Of a DNA stretch of 64,000 nt, positions 1-8,936 are shown piece after piece. Numbering within the stretch: position 1 is the stretch's first letter; every line of letters starts with the position of its first letter. The stretch lies in contig JADCGL010000007.1 in assembly GCA_020248985.1 (NCBI GenBank), forward strand, positions 124,001 through 188,000, in the 5' to 3' direction. The stretch is from Telmatospirillum sp. (GTDB taxonomy: Bacteria; Pseudomonadota; Alphaproteobacteria; CACIAM-22H2). A program made the translations under genes and the position numbers. Under the pieces are notes generated by a model. The model was given only the letters and a program-made list of their open reading frames with translations. It searched no databases and was not told the DNA's origin.

Positions 1-2913
1 TACATCAATTGGAAGGTCGTCGAAGAGCAGAAGGTCGCGGCCCTCGTGGCGGGTTCGCGCCTGTGCAACAAGCACCTCAACGACGTGATGGCCGCGTGCG
101 CCAGCGCGACGGGCGAGGCCGCCTTCGATCCCAAACAGAACAAGAAGCTGCGCGACGCCATCAAGGCCGCGCGCAAGTCGCTGATTCCGGAAAGCTACAT
201 CCAGCGCATCATCCAGTTTGCGAAGCAAGGTTTCACGTCGGTCGACATTCCGGTCTACGACACCGATTGGGATTCGGAAGCGTATCTGACCGTTTCGGGC
301 CAGAATTCGAACAACTCGGTGCGCGTGACCAACGACTTCCTCAAGGCCGTGCTCGACAATTCGAAGTGGAAGCTCATGCGCCGCACCGACGGCAAGCTCC
401 ACAAGGAAGTCGACGCCAAGGAATTGTGGGACCAGATCGCCTACGCCGCCTGGGCCTCGGCCGATCCGGGCCTGCAGTACGACACGACGATCAACGAGTG
501 GCACACCTGCCCGGCCTCGGGGCGCATCAACGCGTCGAACCCGTGCTCGGAATACATGTTCCTCGACGACACGGCCTGCAACCTCGCCTCGGTCAACCTG
601 CTCGCCCTGCGCAAGCAAGACGGCAGCTTCGACACGGCCGCCTTCGAGCATGCCTGCCGCCTGTGGACGGTCACGCTCGAAATCTCGGTCTTGATGGCGC
701 AGTTCCCGTCCAAGCGCATTGCCGAGCTCTCCTACGAGTACCGCACGCTGGGCCTGGGCTTTGCCAATATCGGCGGCTTGCTGATGGCGATGGGCCTGTC
801 CTACGACAGCGACGAAGGCCGCGCCATCTGCGGTGCGATCTCGGCCGTGATGACCGGCGTGAGCTACGCGACCTCGGCCGAGATGGCGAGCGAGCTTGGC
901 GCCTTCCCGGGCTTCGAGCCCAACCGCGAGCACATGCTGCGCGTGATCCGCAACCATCGCCGGGCCGCGTACGGCGAAGCTGCGGGTTACGAGGACCTCA
1001 CGATCCTGCCCGTGCCGCTCGACATCAAGAACTGCAAGGATCAGGTGCTCGTCTCCGCCGCCAAGCGCGTGTGGGACCAAGCGCTTGAGCTTGGCGTGGC
1101 GCACGGCTATCGCAATGCGCAGGCGACGGTCGTCGCCCCCACGGGCACCATCGGCCTCGTCATGGATTGCGACACGACGGGCATTGAGCCCGACTTCGCG
1201 CTCGTGAAGTTCAAGAAGCTGGCCGGTGGCGGCTACTTCAAGATCATCAACCGCGTGGTCCCCGTGGGCTTGGCCACGCTCGGCTACAGCCAGACGCAGA
1301 TCGACGACATCATCCTCTACGCGGTCGGCCACGGCACGCTGAAGGGCTCGAACGCGGTGAGCCACGGGGCACTGCGCGCCAAAGGCTTCGGCGACACGCA
1401 GATCGAAGCGCTCGAGGGCGCGCTCAAGACCGCCTTCGACGTGAAGTTCGCCTTCAACAAATGGACGCTCGGCGAAGCCTTCTGCATCGACACGCTGAAG
1501 ATCACCAAGGCCCAGCTCGACGATCCGGCGTTCGACATGCTCGCGGCCCTCGGCTTCTCGAAGAGCGAAATCGACGCCGCAAACATCTATTGCTCGGGCT
1601 CGATGATGCTTGAGGGTGCCCCGCACCTGAAGGACGAGCATCTGCCGGTGTTCGACTGCGCCAACCCGTGCGGTCGCCTCGGCAAGCGCTATCTCTCGGT
1701 CGACAGCCACATCCGCATGATGGCGGCCTCGCAGCCCTTCATCTCGGGTGCGATCTCGAAGACCATCAACATGCCGGGCCAGGCGACGGTCGAAGACTGC
1801 AAGGAAGCCTACCTGCTGTCGTGGCGCCTGGCGCTCAAGGCCAACGCCCTCTATCGCGACGGCTCGAAGCTGTCGCAGCCGCTGGCCTCGATCGTGGGCG
1901 AAGACATCGACCTGCACGAAGAGGTCGAGGAAATCGTCGCTGCACCCGCGACCGCCAAGGTCGAGCGCGTGGTCGAACGCATCATCGAGCGCGTGTCGGC
2001 AGCCGCCAGCCGCCAGCGCCTGCCCAACCGCCGCAAGGGCTATACGCAGAAGGCGATGGTCGGCGGGCACAAGGTTTACCTGCGCACCGGCGAATACGAG
2101 AGCGGCCAGATCGGCGAATTGTTCATCGACATGCACAAAGAGGGGGCGGCCTTCCGCAGCCTCATGAACAATTTCGCGATCGCGGTCTCGATCGGCCTGC
2201 AATACGGCGTGCCGCTCGAAGAATACGTGGAGGCCTTCACCTTCACGCGTTTTGAACCCAACGGTCCCGTCCAGGGCAACGACGCGATCAAGAACGCGAC
2301 CTCGATCCTCGACTACATCTTCCGCGAACTCGCCGTGTCGTATCTGGGCCGCGACGACCTCGCCCATGTGGTGCAGGACGATCTCGCCCCCGATTCGATC
2401 GGCAAGGGCGAGCGCGCCTCGGACCTGCCGGGCGAAGGCTCGGCGGCCGCTGCAGCGGCCCTCGACGCGGTCAAGAAGGTCGCCTCGACGGGCTTCGTGC
2501 GCCAGCGCTTCAAGGTGCTGCCGGGCGGGCCTGCCCCGCGCGCAGCCGCCACGGCCTTGGCGGGCGACGTCGCCCTGCTCGAGGAAGAAGAAGCCGCCAA
2601 CGCGCCCGTCATCGGCGACATCCGCGAGGATGCGAGCGTGGAAGCGGCCCTGGCCGAAGCCGACCAGTCGGAAGCCGCCGAAGCCGGCCGCCAGCCGATC
2701 GGCTTTGCGATCGAAGCGGTCGCCACGGCCATGAACGCGGCCTTGAATGCCTCGGCGGCGGCACCGGTCGCCGGCAAGATCGCCCAGGTACGCGAGGCGC
2801 GCATGAAGGGTTATACGGGCGACTCTTGCGAAAACTGCGGTTCGATGGCGATGGTGCGCAACGGGACCTGCACCAAGTGCGTCGATTGCGGCTCGACGAG
2901 CGGCTGCTCGTAA
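1..2913 (+). CDS. nrdJ: Vitamin B12-dependent (class II) ribonucleotide reductase, 5' end outside window
   Basis: Adenosylcobalamin-dependent enzyme that reduces ribonucleotides to deoxyribonucleotides in the cytoplasm. The frame is open from the first base, so the start lies upstream and the N-terminal part is missing. Visible landmarks are the NPCSE active-site loop followed by [11 protein letters not shown] (bases about 535-585), the APTGTIG segment (about 1135-1155), and a later TSCPD-like region with [15 protein letters not shown] (about 2055-2095). The C-terminal tail has CENC and CTKCVDC cysteine clusters and ends in Cys-Ser; such tails pass reducing equivalents or bind metal in this family. 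The protein is on the long side, as in alphaproteobacterial NrdJ. It is followed directly by a strong terminator, so it ends its transcription unit. Confidence 0.96.
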   Translation, partial: YINWKVVEEQKVAALVAGSRLCNKHLNDVMAACASATGEAAFDPKQNKKLRDAIKAARKSLIPESYIQRIIQFAKQGFTSVDIPVYDTDWDSEAYLTVSGQNSNNSVRVTNDFLKAVLDNSKWKLMRRTDGKLHKEVDAKELWDQIAYAAWASADPGLQYDTTINEWHTCPASGRINASNPCSEYMFLDDTACNLASVNLLALRKQDGSFDTAAFEHACRLWTVTLEISVLMAQFPSKRIAELSYEYRTLGLGFANIGGLLMAMGLSYDSDEGRAICGAISAVMTGVSYATSAEMASELGAFPGFEPNREHMLRVIRNHRRAAYGEAAGYEDLTILPVPLDIKNCKDQVLVSAAKRVWDQALELGVAHGYRNAQATVVAPTGTIGLVMDCDTTGIEPDFALVKFKKLAGGGYFKIINRVVPVGLATLGYSQTQIDDIILYAVGHGTLKGSNAVSHGALRAKGFGDTQIEALEGALKTAFDVKFAFNKWTLGEAFCIDTLKITKAQLDDPAFDMLAALGFSKSEIDAANIYCSGSMMLEGAPHLKDEHLPVFDCANPCGRLGKRYLSVDSHIRMMAASQPFISGAISKTINMPGQATVEDCKEAYLLSWRLALKANALYRDGSKLSQPLASIVGEDIDLHEEVEEIVAAPATAKVERVVERIIERVSAAASRQRLPNRRKGYTQKAMVGGHKVYLRTGEYESGQIGELFIDMHKEGAAFRSLMNNFAIAVSIGLQYGVPLEEYVEAFTFTRFEPNGPVQGNDAIKNATSILDYIFRELAVSYLGRDDLAHVVQDDLAPDSIGKGERASDLPGEGSAAAAAALDAVKKVASTGFVRQRFKVLPGGPAPRAAATALAGDVALLEEEEAANAPVIGDIREDASVEAALAEADQSEAAEAGRQPIGFAIEAVATAMNAALNASAAAPVAGKIAQVREARMKGYTGDSCENCGSMAMVRNGTCTKCVDCGSTSGCS

Positions 2914-2941
2914 GGCACGGAATACCGCTTTAAGACGACGA

Positions 2942-2970
2942 GGGCCGGTCGCTTGCGACCGGCCCTTTTT
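2942..2970 (+). terminator. Rho-independent terminator of nrdJ
   Basis: A GGGCCGGTCGC arm at 2942-2952 pairs with GCGACCGGCCC at 2955-2965 and is followed at once by TTTTTG. The tight GC-rich stem plus U-run, starting about 30 bases after the nrdJ stop, is a textbook intrinsic terminator. Confidence 0.9.
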
Positions 2971-3000
2971 GTTTGGCGCGGGTCTCGCTAAAGTCGAGTC

Positions 3001-3660
3001 ATGAGCTTGGCAAAACCCCGCATTGCGCTGATCCATGCCCTTCGCGATTCGGTCGCCCCCGCGATGGAAGCGATGGCGCGCGGCTGGCCGGACGCGAGCC
3101 CCGTCAATCTGCTCGACGATTCGCTGTCGGCCGATTTGGCGCGCGACGGGCATTTGACCGAAGCGATGACCGGCCGCTTCGTAAGCCTTGCCAAATACGC
3201 GGTCGCGAATGGGGCCGACGGCATCCTCTTCACCTGCTCGGCCTTCGGGCCTGCCATCGAGGCTGCGCGTGCGGCCGTGGCCGTGCCCGTGCTCAAACCC
3301 AACGAGAGCGCTTTTGCGGCCGCCCTTGCGGCAGGATCGAGCATCGGCCTCTTGGTCACCTTCCCGGGTTCGCTTGTCCCCTTGGGGGCGGAACTGCGCG
3401 CGATGGCGGCGGGGCGCGATCTGTCGCTCGCCGCCCACATGGTGCCCGACGCACTGGCCGCCCTGCAGACCGGCGACGGGGCCACGCATGACCGGCTCAT
3501 CGCGGCGGCTGCGCGCAAATTGCCGCCCGGCAATGCCATCGTGCTCGGGCAGTTTTCGATGGCGCGCGCGCGCCCAAGCGTGGCCGATGCGGTCGCCGCA
3601 ACCGTACTGGCAACGCCCGATGCCGCCGTCGCCGATCTGCGCAGCCGGCTCGGCGCATGA
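3001..3660 (+). CDS. Asp/Glu racemase-superfamily protein with a single cysteine
   Basis: 219 aa with the alternating Rossmann-like pattern of the aspartate/glutamate/hydantoin racemase superfamily. The first catalytic cysteine is in FTCSAFGPAI (Cys79). The second motif, normally LGC, reads VLGQFSMA, so Gln replaces the second cysteine and Cys79 is the only cysteine in the protein. Two-base racemases need both cysteines. A one-cysteine enzyme could instead be a decarboxylase or isomerase, as in arylmalonate decarboxylase, although that enzyme keeps the other cysteine. The substrate is unknown. The stop overlaps the next gene's ATG (ATGA), so the two are probably translated together. Confidence 0.75.
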   Translation: MSLAKPRIALIHALRDSVAPAMEAMARGWPDASPVNLLDDSLSADLARDGHLTEAMTGRFVSLAKYAVANGADGILFTCSAFGPAIEAARAAVAVPVLKPNESAFAAALAAGSSIGLLVTFPGSLVPLGAELRAMAAGRDLSLAAHMVPDALAALQTGDGATHDRLIAAAARKLPPGNAIVLGQFSMARARPSVADAVAATVLATPDAAVADLRSRLGA

Positions 3661-4760
3661 AACCCGATCCGCGGCCCGAGACGCTCGTCGAGCGCTACGA
3701 CGATCGCGCGCTGCGCGAGATGCTGCGCCTGGCCGGCGACAGCCTCGAAGGGCTGTTGATGCGCCAGGTGCCGTTCACCGAGGGCGATCTCGACCGGGAG
3801 ATCTTCGAAGATGCGGCGCGCAGCGGCTGCCTGCGCTTCAAGGACCCGACCGGCGCGTTCGCCGACGAGCAGATGACGTTCGACACGCGCATGGGCCGCC
3901 TCGATGCCGCCCGCCCCATCGATCCCAAAGCCCCGCCCGGCAGCGCCCAGCTCGTGCGCTCAGGCTCGGAGTCGACGCTGATGCGCGACAACGATCCGGG
4001 CACGGACTACAACCGCCGCGTCGTCGAGATCGTCTCGCAGGTGTTGGGGCTCGGCATCGCCGACAGCGTGACGCTGGGCCAGCCTTTGCCGTTCTCGGCC
4101 CTCATCTATCTGCGGCCGCTGCCGATACCAGAGGATTCAGGCGACCGCTTCGTCGAACAGATCATCGCGGCCCTCGCGCGCTACAAGCCGCAGGCGATCA
4201 AAGACAAGCGCATGTTCGACGCGACCTACGAAAAGCTCGTGAAGCGTCTGGTGGCCTCGGGCATCGCGCCCAACCGCATGATGCCGATCAATCTGCACGA
4301 AACGATCCTGCAGGAATCGCTGCGCGCGATGGTGAAGGTCGAGATCTGGCGCAAATTGTGGCGCTGGGCGATCGAGTGCCACACCCAAGTCGTCGATCTG
4401 CGCACCGTGCAGGCGATCATCGCCAACCCCGATCTCACGCGCCACGTGCGCGACCTCGAAGAAGCGCTGAAGCGGATCGCCAAGATCGTCGGCAACTACT
4501 CGGCCAACGGCTGCGCGCTGTACGGGCGCGCGGTCGGCGGCACGGATTTCTATGTCGAGGCGATGCCCGCCATCATCTATGTCCGCGACGCGCGCCCGAT
4601 CGTGGAAGATCTGTTCGCGCGCGTGAACGCTTGGTCGGCGATCTGGACGGATTTTCCAAAAACCGGTTCGATCAAGGAAGGGCTCGACCGCTTCCAGCCG
4701 CACCTGCATTCGATGCGCCAGGTCGCCGCGATGGCGATCCCGCGCGCGGTCGCGGGCTGA
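3657..4760 (+). CDS. Conserved-looking protein of unknown function, coupled to the racemase-like gene
   Basis: 367 aa, soluble, with no signal peptide or membrane segment visible. I do not recognise a family. It is rich in charged helices with a mixed middle section (MPINLHETILQESLRAMVKVE) and ends in a stretch containing YGRAVGGTDFYVEAMPAIIY. Its ATG overlaps the stop of the preceding racemase-like gene by four bases and codon use matches the neighbours, so it is a real resident gene rather than a shadow. The coupling suggests a job in the same, unknown, pathway. A small hairpin covers its stop codon. Confidence 0.8.
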   Translation: MKPDPRPETLVERYDDRALREMLRLAGDSLEGLLMRQVPFTEGDLDREIFEDAARSGCLRFKDPTGAFADEQMTFDTRMGRLDAARPIDPKAPPGSAQLVRSGSESTLMRDNDPGTDYNRRVVEIVSQVLGLGIADSVTLGQPLPFSALIYLRPLPIPEDSGDRFVEQIIAALARYKPQAIKDKRMFDATYEKLVKRLVASGIAPNRMMPINLHETILQESLRAMVKVEIWRKLWRWAIECHTQVVDLRTVQAIIANPDLTRHVRDLEEALKRIAKIVGNYSANGCALYGRAVGGTDFYVEAMPAIIYVRDARPIVEDLFARVNAWSAIWTDFPKTGSIKEGLDRFQPHLHSMRQVAAMAIPRAVAG

Positions 4761-4770
4761 GCCAAACTCA
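4754..4770. terminator. Possible bidirectional hairpin between convergent genes
   Basis: GCTGAG at 4754-4759 pairs with CTCAGC at 4765-4770 around a five-base loop, exactly across the convergent stop codons of the two flanking genes. There is no good U-run, so its terminator role is only suggested by position. Confidence 0.35.
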
Positions 4771-5400
4771 GCGCACGAGGCCGAAGCGCCGCAGCATCGC
4801 GGCCAACGCCTCGCCCGCGACCGGCACCACGCGCCCCGGCGGCGCTTCGAACAGCGAAGGATCGAGTGCGCCGAGCGTGGCGTTCTCGAAGCGCCAATCG
4901 AACGTGCCGGGGGTACCCTGCGCTTCGCCCGCCCCCTGCAGGCGCCACAGAATGCCTTCGTTGCCGACCCACGCGAAACCGTCGAAAGCCGGATCGGCGG
5001 CGGTGCGCGTCAAACGCAGCTTCGCCATCGCAATGCCCGAATGGGTTTCGCGCGCGACGAGCTGCTCGCGAAACCCCTCGCCCGCAAGTGCGCGCGGGCT
5101 CAAGCCGATGCCCGAAATGTCGGTCTGGAAAGAAAGTCCGAGGCTCGGCAGCACGAACCACGCGATATCGCGGTCGAGGCGGGCGACGACCGTATGCGCC
5201 ACGCTGCCGCTGCGCGCCTCGTAGCGGATCGCCGTTTGCGTGCGATAGAGACGTGCCGGCACGGTCTCACGGCCGAAATAGCCGTCGATCGCGTAGTTGC
5301 GCGGCACCGCGAAGGCCGACGCAGCGCGGGTTTGTGCGCGGGAACTGCCCGAAGCACTTGCGGCTGCAAGAATCGAGGCCAAAAACAAACGTCGCTGCAT
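4768..5400 (-). CDS. Exported protein of unknown function
   Basis: 210 aa. The N-terminus MQRRLFLASILAAASASGSSRA reads as a signal peptide with a likely cleavage after an Ala-rich stretch, so the mature protein should be periplasmic. The rest looks beta-rich (for example TAIRYEARSGSVAHTVVARLD and WFVLPSLGLSFQTDISG). That resembles LolA/DUF4412-like outer-membrane-associated folds, but I see no decisive motif. It is convergent with the unknown gene to its left and divergent from the RidA gene to its right, so it is probably monocistronic. Confidence 0.75.
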   Translation of the reverse strand: MQRRLFLASILAAASASGSSRAQTRAASAFAVPRNYAIDGYFGRETVPARLYRTQTAIRYEARSGSVAHTVVARLDRDIAWFVLPSLGLSFQTDISGIGLSPRALAGEGFREQLVARETHSGIAMAKLRLTRTAADPAFDGFAWVGNEGILWRLQGAGEAQGTPGTFDWRFENATLGALDPSLFEAPPGRVVPVAGEALAAMLRRFGLVR

Positions 5401-5500
5401 GGGTTCGATCCTATCGCGACTTCTGGCATTCGCAAGGCCGCTCGGCTAACGTTCCAACGGCGCTGCATCGCCGTTTGTTCCCCCCGCTTTGGAGAAAACG

Positions 5501-5968
5501 ATGCCCGGAAAAATCGACGCTCGTCTGGCCGAACTGGGCTTGGTGCTGCCCGCTGCAGCTGCCCCGGCGGGCAACTACGTGCCCTATGTGGTGAGCGGCA
5601 AGCTCGTGTTCGTGGCGGGCCAGATCACCTTGCAGGATGGCAAGCCGCAATTTATCGGCAAACTCGGCCGCGAATTCGGCATCGAAGAAGGCCAGGCCGC
5701 CGCCCGCCTGTGCGCAATCAATATCCTGTCGCAGCTGCGCGCGGCCGCGGGCGGCGATCTCGACCGTATTGCGCGCATCGTCCGCCTGGGCGGCTTCGTG
5801 AACTGCACGCCCGACTTTATCGACCAGCCGCAAGTCATCAACGGCGCTTCCGACCTGATCGTCGCGATATTCGGCGACGCGGGCAAACATGCGCGCGCGG
5901 CCGTCGGTGCGCCGGCCTTGCCGCGCGGCGTGGCGGTCGAGATCGAAGCCGTCGCCGAGCTTGCCTGA
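5501..5968 (+). CDS. RidA family (YjgF/YER057c/UK114) protein
   Basis: 155 aa. RidA proteins hydrolyse reactive enamine/imine intermediates made by PLP enzymes, although this longer subgroup may have other substrates. The family core is seen in VVSGKLVFVAGQITLQDG near the N-terminus and in RIARIVRLGGFVNCTPDF in the middle. The ATG at 5501 is chosen over an in-frame TTG at 5489 because GGAGA at 5491-5495 sits at ribosome-binding distance. The FemAB-like gene begins three bases after the stop, so the two are cotranscribed. A second, distinct RidA protein is encoded in the leucine operon of this window. Confidence 0.9.
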   Translation: MPGKIDARLAELGLVLPAAAAPAGNYVPYVVSGKLVFVAGQITLQDGKPQFIGKLGREFGIEEGQAAARLCAINILSQLRAAAGGDLDRIARIVRLGGFVNCTPDFIDQPQVINGASDLIVAIFGDAGKHARAAVGAPALPRGVAVEIEAVAELA

Positions 5969-5971
5969 GAC

Positions 5972-7135
5972 ATGGCCGACGGCGACCGCAACCTCTCGCT
6001 CGAGACGATCGAAGGCCTCGATGCCGTGACGGCGGCCGAGTGGGATGCGTGTGCGGGCCCCGACAATCCGTTTGTGTCGCACGCGTTCTTGAGCGCGGTC
6101 GAAGAGTCGGGCTCGGCTTCGGCCGAAACCGGCTGGCAGCCGCATCATCTGATCGCACGCGACGCGAGCGGCACGCTTGTGGGGGCCGTGCCGATGTATG
6201 CCAAGGGCCATTCCTACGGCGAGTATGTGTTCGACCATAGCTGGGCCGACGCCTATCGCCGGGCGGGCGGGCGCTATTATCCGAAGCTGCAGGTCTGCGT
6301 GCCCTTCACGCCGGTTCCGGGCCCGCGCCTGCTCGTGCGCCCCGGGCCCTTTGCCGACGGCGTGCGCGAGGCATTGGCGGCGTCGCTTGCCGATCTGCCC
6401 AAGCGGCTCAACGTCTCCTCGCTGCACGCGACGTTCTGCACGCAAGAAGAGGCCGACGTGTTCGCCGATGCGGGCTTCATCCTGCGCCGCGGCTTCCAGT
6501 TCCATTGGACCAATCGCGGCTACGCCGATTTCGAAGCGTTCTTGGCCGAGCTCTCGCATTCGCGGCGCAAGTCGATCCGCAAGGAGCGGCGCGAGGTGGC
6601 GCAAATGGGCGTCGAGCTCGTGCGCCTCACGGGCGATGCGATCGGCCCCGAACATTGGGACGCGTTTTTCGAGTTCTATATTTCGACGTCCGACCGCAAA
6701 TGGGGCAGCCCCTATCTCACGCGCGAATTTTTCGACCTATTGGGTGCGCGCATGGCCGACAAGGTGCTGCTCGTGATGGCGCGCAAAGACGGGCAATGGG
6801 TTGCGGGTGCGCTGAACCTCATCGGCAGCGACACGCTCTACGGCCGCAATTGGGGCTGTGCGGGCGACTTCAAGCATCTGCATTTCGAGGCGTGCTACTA
6901 CCAAGCGCTCGACTTCGCGATCGAGCGCAAGATGGCGCGCGTCGAAGCGGGCGCGCAAGGCGAGCACAAACTCCAGCGCGGCTACATGCCCGTGCCGACG
7001 TGGAGCGCGCATCGCCTGCGCGACGCAGGCTTCGACAAGGCCGTGCGCGAATTCTGCGCCAACGAAGAACAAGCGGTCGAAGCGCATTGCCGCGAGCTTG
7101 CGGCGGCAGGCCCTTTTAAGGCGATAAACTGTTAG
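5972..7135 (+). CDS. FemAB-like/GNAT-fold acyltransferase (DUF482 type)
   Basis: 387 aa. It matches the 'peptidogalycan biosynthesis/recognition' FemAB_like family common in alphaproteobacteria: N-terminal WDACAGPDNPFVSHAFLSA, central YVFDHSWADAYRRAG and YYPKLQVCVPFTPVPG, and C-terminal WGCAGDFKHLHFEACYYQ followed by ARVEAGAQGEHKLQRGY. Members have a double GNAT fold and are presumed to transfer an acyl or aminoacyl group, but the substrate is not known. The ATG lies three bases after the RidA stop. GC content drops abruptly right after its TAG. Confidence 0.88.
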   Translation: MADGDRNLSLETIEGLDAVTAAEWDACAGPDNPFVSHAFLSAVEESGSASAETGWQPHHLIARDASGTLVGAVPMYAKGHSYGEYVFDHSWADAYRRAGGRYYPKLQVCVPFTPVPGPRLLVRPGPFADGVREALAASLADLPKRLNVSSLHATFCTQEEADVFADAGFILRRGFQFHWTNRGYADFEAFLAELSHSRRKSIRKERREVAQMGVELVRLTGDAIGPEHWDAFFEFYISTSDRKWGSPYLTREFFDLLGARMADKVLLVMARKDGQWVAGALNLIGSDTLYGRNWGCAGDFKHLHFEACYYQALDFAIERKMARVEAGAQGEHKLQRGYMPVPTWSAHRLRDAGFDKAVREFCANEEQAVEAHCRELAAAGPFKAINC

Positions 7136-7277
7136 ACATCTAACCTAACGCAATGTCGGGATCGCTCATGATTAACTACAACAAGCATCTAATGCAAAGT
7201 CTGCTTCAGAAAAATAGTCCGACCGCGAGATGAATCCACCGGAACTTAGAAGCAGCTGATTTAAAGCTCGATTGACT

Positions 7278-8306
7278 TCAGACATCGAGAGAATCTACAT
7301 CAATACTTGGAAGTCTCAATCCTAAGTTTCTCCTTACTGCATCACCTCCACGCTGCAGCCATCTCTCTTTGACGAATTGCGCAATTTCCTTGCGATCCTG
7401 TTTATCGATCAAGCCGTCCCAACCAATTGTAGTGTTGCCGAAAATCATTGAATAAACAATTATAACCCACCAAAGTGGCTTGTAATCATTAGTTTTCGGC
7501 AACGCCGCCCAAATATCGCCTGGCGACATAAAGAACGCTTTTGAAATCAATCGAAGATCTTCGGTGGAAGCGAACGAATCAATTTCTTCAGAAATCGATT
7601 TACTCGCCCCTCTCTCAGAGGGTATTTTCAACTTAAGAAATACTTCTAGCTCTGAAAGAATGGTGAATATTCTTGATATGCTGTAATTATCAAGATTTTC
7701 AGGGCTCGTAATATTTATGCTTGAATATAAATTTTCATCATTCTCGAAAAAAGGAAATAACATATGATGAATTGCAATTTTATGCTCATCGACATTGAAG
7801 ACTGTTTGATTTGCTTGCAATGTCTTTTTTATTGCCGGCGCAGAAGAAGCTCGCTCAATTGCAGGACACCACTGAACGCGCCTTCTCAAGTTAAATTTCA
7901 TTTCTCGATCAGTGGGAGAATCATCTCTCGGCTTAGCAAAAATAGATTTCTTCTCGACAAATGATTCCGATGAGATTCGACCAATAAACAAGTTTCGTGG
8001 TGTCGGCGAGATCACCCAATCGTCAACCGACATGTCCTCAATAAATGCTTTGATCTGGGAGATGGTCGAGATCACATGTCCGCGCCTTGACTTTAAAGCT
8101 GCCAAGTTGTTTTCAACTTGATTCACAATAGATGAAATTTCATCTTCGCTCTTGCCAAGCAACCCGTCTGGCAGTTGAAGCTGATCCAAATGACCAATCG
8201 CAATTACATTTCCTTGAATGAAATTTTGGACGAACTGAGCTTCATTTGATCTCACAACCCAATACCGGCGACCTTGCTTGACTTTGTAAATCAGCGAATC
8301 CTGCAT
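7278..8306 (-). CDS. Protein with Mrr-type restriction N-terminal (modified-DNA-sensor-like) domain and unrecognised C-terminus
   Basis: 342 aa from the ATG at 8306, which has AGAAGG upstream; an in-frame TTG at 8348 would add 14 residues. The first half follows the pattern I associate with the N-terminal domain of Mrr-like restriction endonucleases. That pattern is YWVVRSNEAQFVQNF, then NVIAIGHLD, then DDWVISP plus LFIGRIS, then LRRRVQWCPAIERASSAPAI and QTVFNVDEH. The second half does not show an Mrr/PD-(D/E)xK nuclease signature that I can see. The gene and its flanks are AT-rich (7681-7740 has 16 G/C of 60), unlike both neighbours, which indicates transfer. A role as a base-modification-dependent defence protein is inference. 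Confidence 0.7.
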   Translation of the reverse strand: MQDSLIYKVKQGRRYWVVRSNEAQFVQNFIQGNVIAIGHLDQLQLPDGLLGKSEDEISSIVNQVENNLAALKSRRGHVISTISQIKAFIEDMSVDDWVISPTPRNLFIGRISSESFVEKKSIFAKPRDDSPTDREMKFNLRRRVQWCPAIERASSAPAIKKTLQANQTVFNVDEHKIAIHHMLFPFFENDENLYSSINITSPENLDNYSISRIFTILSELEVFLKLKIPSERGASKSISEEIDSFASTEDLRLISKAFFMSPGDIWAALPKTNDYKPLWWVIIVYSMIFGNTTIGWDGLIDKQDRKEIAQFVKERWLQRGGDAVRRNLGLRLPSIDVDSLDV

Positions 8307-8470
8307 TTTAACTATGCCTTCTCTGATCGAATTCGTTAGAGCCAGCAATTATTACATTAACTCGCAACCTTGAAAAGTAGCGCAAGAACGACGTTCGATT
8401 TCAATCTTAAAAGAAAAGGATCTTTCGCAGTCAAAACTGTATGAATTAGTGTAGTTGAGTCGACTTTGGG

Positions 8471-8911
8471 TTAGCTCATTGATTTCTTCGGGCCAGTAAG
8501 TTCCGGCAAATTCGGCATCGCCGCATTGCGCGTCGCCACCTCGTGGCGCATTTCGGCCGCAACGACCTTTTCGGTCATTACGCGCAAATTGTTCACGAAC
8601 ATGCGCAAGAGGGCGCGCACGAACGGGTCGGTGCTGCGCAGTTTTTCCTGAAACTGGTCGGCCGGAACGGCGAGCACGACCACGTCGCTCGCAGCAATCG
8701 CATCGGCCATGCGCGGCTTTCCGTCGATAAGCGCCATCTCGCCGAAGATTTCGCCGGCCGCCAAAGTCGCGATCAGCCGGTTCTGGCCCGCGACGGGGCG
8801 AATGATATCGACCGTCCCGCTCTGGATCACGTAGGAAACGTCGCCCGCATCCCCCTTGCGGAAGATGGCCTTGCCCGCCCGATAGGTCTTGCGCGGCAGG
8901 AACTGCGCCAT
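8471..8911 (-). CDS. Cyclic nucleotide-binding domain protein (single CNB domain)
   Basis: 146 aa, almost entirely one cNMP-binding beta-barrel of the CRP/PKA type. The phosphate-binding cassette region is GEIFGEMALIDGKPRMADAIA (residues about 53-73), preceded by FRKGDAGDVSYVIQSGTVDI. There is no DNA-binding helix-turn-helix, so it is not a CRP-like transcription factor; it may act as a small regulatory or partner subunit. The ATG at 8911 has AGGAG upstream. It begins 25 bases after the clpA stop and is probably cotranscribed with clpA. Confidence 0.88.
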   Translation of the reverse strand: MAQFLPRKTYRAGKAIFRKGDAGDVSYVIQSGTVDIIRPVAGQNRLIATLAAGEIFGEMALIDGKPRMADAIAASDVVVLAVPADQFQEKLRSTDPFVRALLRMFVNNLRVMTEKVVAAEMRHEVATRNAAMPNLPELTGPKKSMS

Positions 8912-8936
8912 GGTTCCCGCTCCTGCCGCCGGTCCG

